This document shows, piece by piece, positions 1-6,590 of a stretch of DNA of 7,914 bases (positions are counted from its first letter, which is position 1; every line of letters starts with the position of its first letter). The translations under genes and the position numbers were made by a program. The notes beneath the pieces are model-generated. The model was not told the DNA's origin and made no database searches. It saw only the letters and a program-made list of their open reading frames with translations. The DNA comes from Clostridiales bacterium (GTDB lineage Bacteria > Bacillota > Clostridia > Oscillospirales > Oscillospiraceae): the NCBI GenBank assembly GCA_003533405.1, contig DQDL01000021.1, positions 12,122-20,035 on the forward strand, given 5' to 3'.

Positions 1-2193
1 AACTTCTGGGAGCACGGCTCCGGCCCGTGCGGCCCCTGCTCGGAGATATACTATGACCGTGGCGAGAAGTACGGCTGCGGCAAGCCCGGCTGCACCGTCG
101 GCTGCGACTGCGATCGTTACATCGAGGTCTGGAACAATGTTTTCAGCCAGTTTGATAACGACGGCGAGGGTCACTACTCCGACCTTGTTCAGAAGAATAT
201 CGACACCGGCATGGGACTTGAACGTCTTGCTGTCGTGTGTCAGGGCGTCGACTCACTGTTTGATGTCGACACCGTTATGAACATCACCCACAAGGTGTCC
301 GAGATAACCGGAGCATTTTACGGCAAGAGCCATAAGATGGACGTTTCTCTGCGTGTCATCACCGACCATATCCGCAGTGCAACCTTTATGATCTGCGACG
401 GCGTCCTGCCTTCAAACGAGGGCAGAGGCTATGTCCTGCGCCGCCTGCTGCGCAGGGCTGCTCGCCACGGCAAGCTGCTCGGCGTTAATAAGCCCTTCCT
501 TTACGAGATTGTCGACACCGTTATCCACGAAAACGAGTGCCAGTACCCCGAGCTTCGTGAGAAGCAGGAGTACATTACCCGTGTTATAAAGAGCGAGGAG
601 GAAAACTTCGCAAAGACTATCGATGCCGGTATGCAGATATTTGCCTCCATCCTTGCCGAGCACAAGGCAAAGGGCGAGAGCGTGTTTTCCGGCGCCGATG
701 CATTCAAGCTCTACGACACCTACGGCTTCCCCGTGGATCTTACGCTTGAGATGGTCGAGGACGAGGGCATGACACTCGATACCGATGAGTTTGACAGGCT
801 CATGCAGGAGCAGAGAGTTCGTGCAAGAAAGGCTCGTGAAGCACTGGGCGACCTTGGCTGGGCAGGAATTGATCTCGGCCTTGACACCACACCCACGAAG
901 TTCACCGGTTACGACAAGACCACCGATCAGGGCACAGTGCTCGCACTTGTATACGCCGACGAGCTTACTTCCGAGATACCCGAGGGCTGCGAGGGCATTG
1001 TCGTTCTCGATAAGACTCCGTTCTATGCCGAGATGGGCGGCCAGCTTGCCGATACCGGCGATATCGGCTTCTGCCTTGAGGATGTTTCCGAGGGCAAGTT
1101 CACCCGCTTTGAGGTCACGAATGTCAAGAAGGACAAAGGTAACAAGTACCTGCACTACGGTGTTATGAAGTCCGGCACGCTCAATGTCGGCGACGAGGTC
1201 ATTGCAACTGTTGACACCGAGCGGCGCAAGGCCGTGTCCAGAGCTCACTCGGCAACCCATCTTCTGCACAGCGCACTGCGTCAGGTCCTCGGCGACCATG
1301 TCCATCAGGCGGGCTCTCTCGTCGATGCCGACAAGCTGCGCTTTGACTTCACGCACTTTAACGCTCTCACGCCTGAGGAGCTGACGGCTGTCGAAAACTC
1401 CGTCAACGAAGCCATTCTCGACGGCATGGATATAGTCACAAAGGAAATGAGCATCGATGAGGCCAAGAAGTTAGGCGCAACGGCACTTTTCGGTGAAAAA
1501 TACGGTGATGTCGTCAGAGTTGTCACCATGGGTGATTACAGCATGGAGCTGTGCGGCGGTACGCATATCGATAACACCGCAAAGGTCGGCCCGTTCCACA
1601 TCCTCAGCGAAAGCTCCATTGCAAGCGGTGTTCGCAGAATTGAAGCCGTCACCGGTAAGGAGTTTCTGCGCATGGCAAATGAGGCAAACCTCAAGCTTGC
1701 CAAGGCAGCTGAGCTTTTGAAGACCAAGCCCTCCGACCTTTTGGCCAAGACCGAGAGCTTCGTGTCCGAGATGAAGGAAATGCGCCAGAATGTCGAGCGC
1801 CTGAAGGATAAGCTCCTGTACGGCGATGTTGAGCGCTTCCTGTTTGCTGCAAAGCAGATAGGCGGACTGAGCGTTCTGACCGCAACCCGCACCGATCTCG
1901 GCGCAAACGATCTCAGAAAGATCGGCGACTTCCTGCGAGATAAGGATCCCAAGGTCGTTGCCGTACTTGCAACGATAAACGATAATAAGGTGACCTTCGT
2001 TGCATCCTGCGGTGCCGAAGCTGTTGCACAGGGTGTCAAGGCTGGCGAGCTTGTCCGCTTTGTGTCTGCCGTTGCAGGCGGCAAGGGCGGCGGTAAGCCG
2101 GATTCCGCAATGGGCGGCGGCAGTGATGTGCTCAAGACCGATAATGCACTTGCCGTTGTTGACGATTTTGTTGCCGAAAAGCTCGGCATCTGA
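1..2193 (+). CDS. alaS: Alanine--tRNA ligase (AlaRS), 5'-truncated by the window edge
   Basis: This cytoplasmic class II synthetase charges tRNA-Ala and clears mischarged Ser/Gly-tRNA-Ala. The frame is open from base 1, so the true start lies upstream; 730 codons are visible, and a family length of about 870-880 means roughly 150 N-terminal residues are missing. In visible numbering: the catalytic-core segment GPCGPCSE is at 8-15, a four-cysteine insert (C26, C31, C35, C37) precedes DRYIEVWN, and class II motif 3 (TGMGLER) is at 69-75. The editing-domain zinc ligands are HSATH (H416, H420) and CGGTH (C518, H522). A coiled-coil-like stretch lies near 580-616, followed by the glycine-rich DHHA1/C-Ala segment (about 693-708) near the natural C-terminus at the TGA stop. 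No catalytic or editing motif in view is broken. It is followed 16 bases later by a HIT gene, probably on the same transcript. Identification is near certain. Confidence 0.98.
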   Translation, partial: NFWEHGSGPCGPCSEIYYDRGEKYGCGKPGCTVGCDCDRYIEVWNNVFSQFDNDGEGHYSDLVQKNIDTGMGLERLAVVCQGVDSLFDVDTVMNITHKVSEITGAFYGKSHKMDVSLRVITDHIRSATFMICDGVLPSNEGRGYVLRRLLRRAARHGKLLGVNKPFLYEIVDTVIHENECQYPELREKQEYITRVIKSEEENFAKTIDAGMQIFASILAEHKAKGESVFSGADAFKLYDTYGFPVDLTLEMVEDEGMTLDTDEFDRLMQEQRVRARKAREALGDLGWAGIDLGLDTTPTKFTGYDKTTDQGTVLALVYADELTSEIPEGCEGIVVLDKTPFYAEMGGQLADTGDIGFCLEDVSEGKFTRFEVTNVKKDKGNKYLHYGVMKSGTLNVGDEVIATVDTERRKAVSRAHSATHLLHSALRQVLGDHVHQAGSLVDADKLRFDFTHFNALTPEELTAVENSVNEAILDGMDIVTKEMSIDEAKKLGATALFGEKYGDVVRVVTMGDYSMELCGGTHIDNTAKVGPFHILSESSIASGVRRIEAVTGKEFLRMANEANLKLAKAAELLKTKPSDLLAKTESFVSEMKEMRQNVERLKDKLLYGDVERFLFAAKQIGGLSVLTATRTDLGANDLRKIGDFLRDKDPKVVAVLATINDNKVTFVASCGAEAVAQGVKAGELVRFVSAVAGGKGGGKPDSAMGGGSDVLKTDNALAVVDDFVAEKLGI

Positions 2194-2196
2194 GTG

Positions 2197-2203
2197 AAAG
2201 GAG
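2197..2203 (+). promoter_or_regulatory. Ribosome binding site of the HIT gene
   Basis: AAAGGAG lies in the 16-base gap after the alaS stop, 6 bases before the ATG at 2210. This is a canonical Shine-Dalgarno match that fixes the HIT start. Confidence 0.9.
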
Positions 2204-2209
2204 AAAACC

Positions 2210-2551
2210 ATGAACGATTGTCTGTTTTGTAAGATCATAGCGGGGGAGATACCCTCGACAAAGGTGTATGAGGACGAGTATGTTTTCGCTTTCCGTGATA
2301 TAAATCCGCAGGCGCCTGTGCATATTCTTGTACTGCCCAAGCAGCACATCTGCTGTGCCGACGAGATAAATGCAGATAACTCCGCACTGGTTGCAAAGTG
2401 CTTCGAGGCAATTGCAAAGATAGCAAAGGCAGAGAGACTCACCAACGGCTACCGTGTCGTCAATAATTGCGGCGAGGACGGCGGCCAGACCGTCAAGCAC
2501 CTGCATTTCCACATCCTCGGCGGCAAAAAGCTCGGCGAGACTATGGTTTAA
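2210..2551 (+). CDS. HIT family protein (HinT-like nucleoside phosphoramidase/hydrolase)
   Basis: This 113-residue protein is a full-length histidine-triad hydrolase of the HINT/HIT branch. Members act as cytoplasmic homodimers that hydrolyse adenosine phosphoramidates and related nucleotidyl conjugates, including aminoacyl-adenylates released by tRNA synthetases. The catalytic triad is HLHFHIL at 97-103 (H97, H99, H101) followed by GG. The N-terminal CLFC (C4, C7), with H46 in the LPKQHI segment, fits the zinc-binding form found in many Bacillota HIT proteins. The start is supported by an AAAGGAG site 6 bases upstream. It follows alaS by 16 bases and is closed by a terminator 6 bases after its stop, so alaS and HIT probably form one unit. 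The pairing is suggestive, because HINT enzymes can clear aminoacyl-AMP, but a functional link here is inference. The physiological substrate cannot be read from sequence. Confidence 0.95.
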   Translation: MNDCLFCKIIAGEIPSTKVYEDEYVFAFRDINPQAPVHILVLPKQHICCADEINADNSALVAKCFEAIAKIAKAERLTNGYRVVNNCGEDGGQTVKHLHFHILGGKKLGETMV

Positions 2552-2557
2552 TAATTG

Positions 2558-2593
2558 AAAGCAGAAAGCCCCCTGTGACTTTCTGCTTTTTTT
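2558..2593 (+). terminator. Rho-independent terminator of the alaS-HIT unit
   Basis: A perfect 11-bp inverted repeat (AAAGCAGAAAG at 2558-2568 and CTTTCTGCTTT at 2579-2589) encloses a 10-base loop. A run of seven T spans 2587-2593. It begins 6 bases after the HIT stop and ends 35 bases before comEC, so it isolates the two plus-strand units. The reverse orientation lacks a good T-run, so it acts mainly on plus-strand transcripts. Confidence 0.93.
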
Positions 2594-2616
2594 GATTAGA
2601 TAGAATATGCATTAGT

Positions 2617-2621
2617 GGTGA
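2617..2621 (+). promoter_or_regulatory. Ribosome binding site of comEC (GGTGA type)
   Basis: GGTGA, matching the 3' half of the full AGGAGGTGAT Shine-Dalgarno consensus, ends 7 bases before the ATG at 2629. A second weak GAGG at 2623-2626 is only 2 bases from the ATG. An in-frame TAG upstream with no ATG, GTG or TTG between leaves 2629 as the first possible start. Confidence 0.6.
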
Positions 2622-2628
2622 CGAGGAT

Positions 2629-4902
2629 ATGAGAAGCGTCAGGAAGCTGGCGGCCTTTTCGATTGGGTTTGGTATTTCCGTATTTGCAGCGCACTATGCT
2701 TTGCCGTATTGTCATCTCATGACCGCAGCCATAGTGGCGGCGGTCACGGCAGCGTGCGGACTGCTGTTCAAGGGGAATACAAGAAAATGCATTATACTTG
2801 CGGCGCTTGCCGCTGCAATAGGCTTTGCAGGCTATAAAATTCATTATGACAGCACGGTGATCCCGTGCGAAGCGCTTGTCGGCAAGACCCTGACCGTTGA
2901 TGCGCAGGTGCTTGATTATCCGACAAATTACGATAATTGCAGCCGTGTGTATGTTAAGCTCACGGGCGATAACACCCCGTATGTCAAGGCGGCGATCTAC
3001 GACTATGACCATAAGCTGACAGAGCTTGAACCCGGGGACACACTTAGGGCAAAGATACGCTTTCGCTCTGCGGTAACCAAATACGGCGAAGAGGTAGACA
3101 ATTATATATCCGCCGGCACCTACACTGTCGGCAATCTTGAACAAGCGGAGATAATATCCCACGGCAGCTCGTTAAAATTCCTGCCCCAACGGATAGGCAA
3201 AGCCCTGCGCACGCAGATAAAAAGCGTGTTTCCGCAGGATGCTTCGCCGTTCATGCTGGCGCTGCTGACCGGCGACAGGAGCGAGTATTACAAGGACGAT
3301 GCGCTGTATTCTGCAATGGGCGTCTCGGGACTTGCACATGCCGTTGCCATTTCGGGCATGCATGTGTCGTTTCTGGTTGCTTTTTTGCAGCTCGTCATGG
3401 GCAAAAGCCGAAGAACATCCGTGCTGTGCCTGACGCTAATCTGGGCGTTTGTCATTATGTCCGGCTCGTCGCACTCGGCGGTCAGAGCGGGCATAATGCT
3501 CTCGGTTTTTCTGCTTGCTCCCGTGTTCGGCAGGGAAAGCGACCGCACGACGAGCCTGTGCTTTGCTCTTGCACTCATTTTAGCCGCAAACCCCTTTGCA
3601 GCCGGAAGCGTCTCGCTCCAGCTGTCGTTTGCGGCCATGGCGGGCATATATCTGTTCGCTCAGCCTGTGTTCGATTGGCTGAACAGTCATTTACTCGGCA
3701 AGGGCAGACTGCGCAGCTATCTCATAGGCTCGCTGTCAAGCTCGCTAAGCGTCACGGTGTTTTCCGTGCCGCTGATTGCCGTGCACTTCGGCTATGTTTC
3801 ACTGCTTATGCCGATAACGAACATTCTCTGCCTGTGGGCGGTGTCGGTGCTCTTTGTCGGCGGTTACGCCGTGTGTCTCTTGGGCTTCGTCATTAAGCCG
3901 ATAGCAGTCCTTGCTGCCGAAGCGCTTGCGTATCTTGTGCGCTACATTGCATTCGTCGTCAAGAATCTTGCCCGCCTGCCGTATTCGGCAGTGTATACCG
4001 AGAACCTTTACGCTGTTTTGTGGCTTGCGTTCGTGTATGCAGCCTTCACTGCGTGGTACTTTATCCGCAGAAAGGGCAAGAGGTTTAATCCGCTTATCCC
4101 CGCCGCACTGAGCATAATTGCACTCATCGGAGTGTTTGCGCAGACTAGAGTGGATATGCTCGCCGACACCGGCACGCTTGGAGTTATGGATGTCGGCAGC
4201 GGCCAGTGCATCGCCGTGACCGAGGGCGAGCACGCAGCGGTCATCGACTGCGGCAGCAGGGGCACGATGACAAACGCCGGAAGCGAGGTAGGGCAGTACC
4301 TGCTCGCAAGCGGCAGGACGAAAATCGACTGCCTCATCCTCACACACCTGCACTCTGACCACATAAACGGTGTCGTGCGGCTCATGAACACCGTAAAGGT
4401 CGATAGGCTGATTTTACCCGAGTATGTCAGCTATATAGAGGACGGCGTGCTGGCAGAGCTCGTTGCCGCCGCACACGGTAACCATGTCAAGCTCATGTAC
4501 ATTTCCCAAGACACCGAGCTTGACGCAGGCGGCATCAGCCTTAAGCTCTACGCACCCTTTGACAAGGGCGATAAGAACGACAGAGGTATTATGTTAACCG
4601 CTGAAATTGGCAACGAGAGCATTCTCGTAACCGGCGATGTGCGTGGTGCAACAGAGCGCAAGCTTGTAAATGCGCAGGATCTATCAGATACCGATATCCT
4701 CATCGTCGGCCACCACGGCTCGAAGTATTCAACGAGCGAGGAGCTTTTGGATGAAGCCGAGCCCGACAAAGCCGTGATATCCGTGGGCTATAATAACTAC
4801 GGCCACCCGGCAGACGAAGTGCTCGACCGGCTCGCCGAGCACGGCGTAGAGATATACAGAACCGACGAAAGCGGAAGAATAGTTATAAAATGCGGTGATT
4901 AA
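2629..4902 (+). CDS. comEC: ComEC/Rec2 family DNA uptake channel protein
   Basis: This 757-residue polytopic membrane protein has the full ComEC layout. There are three hydrophobic N-terminal segments (about 7-25, 30-47, 54-71) with an OB-like DUF4131 region to about 190. The multi-helix Competence domain (about 215-480) carries the signature H237...ISGMHV (S242, G243, M244, H245). A C-terminal metallo-beta-lactamase-like domain (about 515-745) has HLHSDH (H573, H575, D577, H578), D670 in VTGD and HHGS (H695, H696). In competent bacteria ComEC carries one strand of incoming DNA across the membrane; the C-terminal domain is thought to act in degrading the other strand. Its length is close to the about 775 residues of the Bacillus protein and no domain is broken. 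The usual DVGQGD start of the C-terminal domain reads DVGSGQ here (D521). The TAA stop directly abuts the holA ATG, so the two are translationally coupled. No comEA or pilus gene is in view, so competence is not shown. Confidence 0.95.
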   Translation: MRSVRKLAAFSIGFGISVFAAHYALPYCHLMTAAIVAAVTAACGLLFKGNTRKCIILAALAAAIGFAGYKIHYDSTVIPCEALVGKTLTVDAQVLDYPTNYDNCSRVYVKLTGDNTPYVKAAIYDYDHKLTELEPGDTLRAKIRFRSAVTKYGEEVDNYISAGTYTVGNLEQAEIISHGSSLKFLPQRIGKALRTQIKSVFPQDASPFMLALLTGDRSEYYKDDALYSAMGVSGLAHAVAISGMHVSFLVAFLQLVMGKSRRTSVLCLTLIWAFVIMSGSSHSAVRAGIMLSVFLLAPVFGRESDRTTSLCFALALILAANPFAAGSVSLQLSFAAMAGIYLFAQPVFDWLNSHLLGKGRLRSYLIGSLSSSLSVTVFSVPLIAVHFGYVSLLMPITNILCLWAVSVLFVGGYAVCLLGFVIKPIAVLAAEALAYLVRYIAFVVKNLARLPYSAVYTENLYAVLWLAFVYAAFTAWYFIRRKGKRFNPLIPAALSIIALIGVFAQTRVDMLADTGTLGVMDVGSGQCIAVTEGEHAAVIDCGSRGTMTNAGSEVGQYLLASGRTKIDCLILTHLHSDHINGVVRLMNTVKVDRLILPEYVSYIEDGVLAELVAAAHGNHVKLMYISQDTELDAGGISLKLYAPFDKGDKNDRGIMLTAEIGNESILVTGDVRGATERKLVNAQDLSDTDILIVGHHGSKYSTSEELLDEAEPDKAVISVGYNNYGHPADEVLDRLAEHGVEIYRTDESGRIVIKCGD
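4894..4899 (+). promoter_or_regulatory. Ribosome binding site of holA inside the end of comEC
   Basis: GGTGAT, an exact match to the end of the AGGAGGTGAT Shine-Dalgarno consensus, covers the last codons of comEC with 3 bases before the holA ATG. Because it is embedded in comEC, holA initiation probably depends on comEC translation. Confidence 0.6.
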
Positions 4903-5949
4903 ATGGCAAAAAAGACGAGAACCGAAGAAAAATTCAATTACGGCGAAAGCATCCGCAGACTAAGGCAAACGGGCCCGCAGCGCCTGTACCTTATCTGGGG
5001 GCCGGAGGACTATCTGGCGGAGCAGTACCTTTCCGAGCTGCGCAGGCTTTGCGTCGGCGAGGAAGCGGATGATTTCAGCTACCGCAAGTTAAATGAGCGG
5101 GATTTTTCCGCTCTTGCGCTTGCCGAGGCAATCGACTCCGTGCCGTTTCTGTCCGAGCGAAGCATGGTCGAGGTGCGAGGCGTTGACCTGAACAAGCTTT
5201 CCGAGACCGATGAGGTCATAAAGGCGATAAGCGACATTCCCGATTACTGCACCGTGGTTTTTCTGTGCGAGCCGGGCTTTGAGCCGGATAAAAGGCTCAA
5301 GCTATATAAAGCCTTTGCCAAAGCCGGTGTTGAGATACATGTCACTGCCCAATTAAGCGATGCGCTCATCAAATGGATAGTCAAGCGCTTTGCAGCATCG
5401 GACAAGAGCATCGAGCTCAACGCTGCCCAGCGGCTCATCACCGTCAGCGGCGATATCATGAGCGGGCTCATCCCCGAGATAAACAAAATTGCCGCCTACG
5501 CAAAGGGCGACAAGGTCACAATCGAGGATGTCAACGCCGTTGCGCACCACATCCCCGAGGCCGTTGTTTTCGACATGACCGAGAGCATGGCAAGGGGCGA
5601 GTATAACGCCGCCATGTCGCTTTTGGGTGAGCTTCTGGACGATAAAAATAATGACCCTATTATGATACTTGCCGTGCTCGGCAACCAAATGCGCCAGCTT
5701 TATGCGGCCTCGGTTGCCATCCAAAGCGGGCAGGGCAAGGACTATCTCATGAAAACCTGCTCACTCAAACACGATTTTGTCGCATCCAAGCTCATGACGA
5801 GTGCCCGCCGCTTCAGCCAAGTGCAGCTCAGACGAGCCGTTGAGCTGTGTGCCGAGACCGACTATGCCATGAAAAGCAGCGCAACAGAGCCTAAGGAGCT
5901 TTTGAAGGAATGCGTCATGCGCATTGCCGCAGGTGAGACTGATGCATAA
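4903..5949 (+). CDS. holA: DNA polymerase III, delta subunit
   Basis: This 348-residue protein is of normal length for the delta subunit of the clamp loader, which opens the beta sliding clamp and loads it on primed DNA. The N-terminal LYLIWGPEDYLAEQY (about 28-42) matches the degenerate P-loop region of HolA, which keeps the AAA+ fold but lacks a working Walker A lysine motif. The middle region (IPEINKIAAYAKG, then TIEDVNAV) and the helical C-terminal domain (ILAVLGNQMRQLYAA, then ELCAETDYAMKSS) follow the family pattern. The gene begins at the base after the comEC stop; adjacency of comEC and holA is well known in Bacillota (comEC-yqeN in Bacillus). In Bacillus the next gene is rpsT; here a Toprim gene overlaps the last 8 bases instead. 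Identification rests on overall pattern and context more than on invariant catalytic residues. Confidence 0.94.
   Translation: MAKKTRTEEKFNYGESIRRLRQTGPQRLYLIWGPEDYLAEQYLSELRRLCVGEEADDFSYRKLNERDFSALALAEAIDSVPFLSERSMVEVRGVDLNKLSETDEVIKAISDIPDYCTVVFLCEPGFEPDKRLKLYKAFAKAGVEIHVTAQLSDALIKWIVKRFAASDKSIELNAAQRLITVSGDIMSGLIPEINKIAAYAKGDKVTIEDVNAVAHHIPEAVVFDMTESMARGEYNAAMSLLGELLDDKNNDPIMILAVLGNQMRQLYAASVAIQSGQGKDYLMKTCSLKHDFVASKLMTSARRFSQVQLRRAVELCAETDYAMKSSATEPKELLKECVMRIAAGETDA
5931..5936 (+). promoter_or_regulatory. Ribosome binding site that selects the Toprim gene start
   Basis: AGGTGA inside the last codons of holA stands 5 bases before ATG 5942. That supports 5942 over the in-frame TTG at 5924 and GTG at 5933; the latter overlaps this site itself. 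Confidence 0.65.
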
Positions 5950-6520
5950 AATTTCCGAGGTCATAGTCGTCGAGGGCAGGTACGATAAAAATACCCTCTC
6001 ACAGGTCGTCGATGCCGTCATCATCGAAACGAGCGGCTTCGGCGTGTTTAACAACAAGGAAAAGCAGCAGCTTCTGCGCACACTTGCCGAAAAGCGGGGC
6101 ATGATAGTGTTTACCGACTCTGACGGAGCGGGATTTGTCATACGCAATTTCATAAAAGGCTGCGTTGACCCCAAGTACCTCAAGCACGCTTATATCCCCG
6201 ACATTTACGGCAAGGAGCGCCGTAAGGCTAAGACCTCCAAGGAAGGCAAGTTAGGTGTTGAGGGCATGAAGCCCGAGGTGCTTTTGGAGGCACTCATTGC
6301 CGCCGGTGCGACCGTGGACGGCGTATCGGAGGACAAGAAAGCCACCATCACCAAAGCTGATATGTACGCCAAGGGCTACACCGGCAGAGCGGACAGCGCC
6401 AAGAAGCGTGCAGAGCTTTTGACAATGCTCGGTCTGCCCGAAAAAATGACGGGAAATGCACTTTTGGATGTTCTGAATGTTATAATGACCCGTGAAGAGT
6501 TTCTTGCCCTTGTCAATTGA
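5942..6520 (+). CDS. Toprim-DUF4093 protein, ribonuclease M5-like
   Basis: This protein of 192 residues has an N-terminal Toprim domain (about 4-110) and a C-terminal DUF4093-type domain (about 130-192), the two-part build of ribonuclease M5 (RnmV), which matures 5S rRNA in Bacillota. The Toprim glutamate is in EVIVVEGRYD (E11) and the acidic pair in FTDSDGAG (D59, D61), so the metal site is intact. KLGVEGM also resembles the M5 linker. RNase M5 as I recall it has DPDFPG where this protein has DSDGAG, and M5 usually sits beside ksgA rather than holA. It could therefore be a lineage-specific M5 or a sister family with another RNA or DNA substrate, so no symbol is given. The ATG at 5942 is preferred because of the AGGTGA site 5 bases upstream; it overlaps holA by 8 bases, indicating coupling. 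In-frame TTG (5924) would add six residues. Membership of the Toprim/DUF4093 family is secure; the substrate is not. Confidence 0.85.
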   Translation: MHKISEVIVVEGRYDKNTLSQVVDAVIIETSGFGVFNNKEKQQLLRTLAEKRGMIVFTDSDGAGFVIRNFIKGCVDPKYLKHAYIPDIYGKERRKAKTSKEGKLGVEGMKPEVLLEALIAAGATVDGVSEDKKATITKADMYAKGYTGRADSAKKRAELLTMLGLPEKMTGNALLDVLNVIMTREEFLALVN

Positions 6521-6539
6521 GGGTGTGTTGTGCTATAAT
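6510..6539 (+). promoter_or_regulatory. Sigma-A type promoter of nrdR with extended -10
   Basis: A -35 TTGTCA (6510-6515, five of six consensus bases) and a perfect -10 TATAAT (6534-6539) are separated by 18 bases. TG at 6531-6532 gives an extended -10 (TGCTATAAT). The -35 overlaps the last codons of the Toprim gene. Transcription should start near 6545-6548, leaving a leader of about 45 bases before nrdR. This is the strongest promoter-like sequence I found in the window. Confidence 0.85.
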
Positions 6540-6555
6540 ACACAAGATATAGTGT
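6540..6555 (+). promoter_or_regulatory. Probable NrdR box (operator) on the nrdR promoter
   Basis: ACACAAGATATAGTGT matches the published NrdR box consensus acaCwAtATaTwGtgt at 15 of 16 positions; the only mismatch is G at position 7. It begins at the base after the -10 hexamer and covers the expected transcription start, so bound NrdR would block initiation. NrdR boxes commonly occur in pairs about 15-16 bases apart; I see no convincing second copy on either side (6509-6524 matches only about 7 of 16). Autoregulation is inferred from position and from the adjacent gene encoding the matching repressor. Confidence 0.75.
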
Positions 6556-6577
6556 TTTTGACCAAAATTTGTCCACC

Positions 6578-6582
6578 GGAGG
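6578..6582 (+). promoter_or_regulatory. Ribosome binding site of nrdR
   Basis: GGAGG lies 8 bases before ATG 6591. The codon directly before the ATG is an in-frame TAG (6588-6590), so no longer N-terminus is possible. Confidence 0.92.
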
Positions 6583-6590
6583 AAGCATAG

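Noticed and set aside
412..1356. Long open frame on the minus strand inside alaS (314 codons)
   Set aside because: Exactly antisense to a well-conserved synthetase; no ribosome site and no recognisable fold. It arises from codon bias.
1471..2445. Minus-strand open frame of 324 codons across the alaS 3' end and HIT gene, and a second at 1536-2189
   Set aside because: Both run against two firmly identified plus-strand genes, with low-complexity, unfamiliar translations and no upstream signals.
2580..2606. Possible comEC promoter (TAGAAT at 2601-2606)
   Set aside because: No -35 at 16-19 bases spacing and no extended -10. comEC must have some promoter past the terminator, but this one is too weak to call.
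5924..5941. TTG start at 5924 (or GTG at 5933) for the Toprim gene
   Set aside because: Non-ATG starts without well-placed ribosome sites; ATG 5942 has AGGTGA 5 bases upstream and begins right before the conserved Toprim strand.
6509..6524. Second tandem NrdR box upstream of the promoter
   Set aside because: Only about 7 of 16 positions agree with the consensus at the expected spacing, near what chance allows.
6560..6573. Imperfect inverted repeat GACCAAAATTTGTC in the nrdR leader
   Set aside because: Short, A/T-centred and imperfect; no match to a regulator site I know and not separable from chance.
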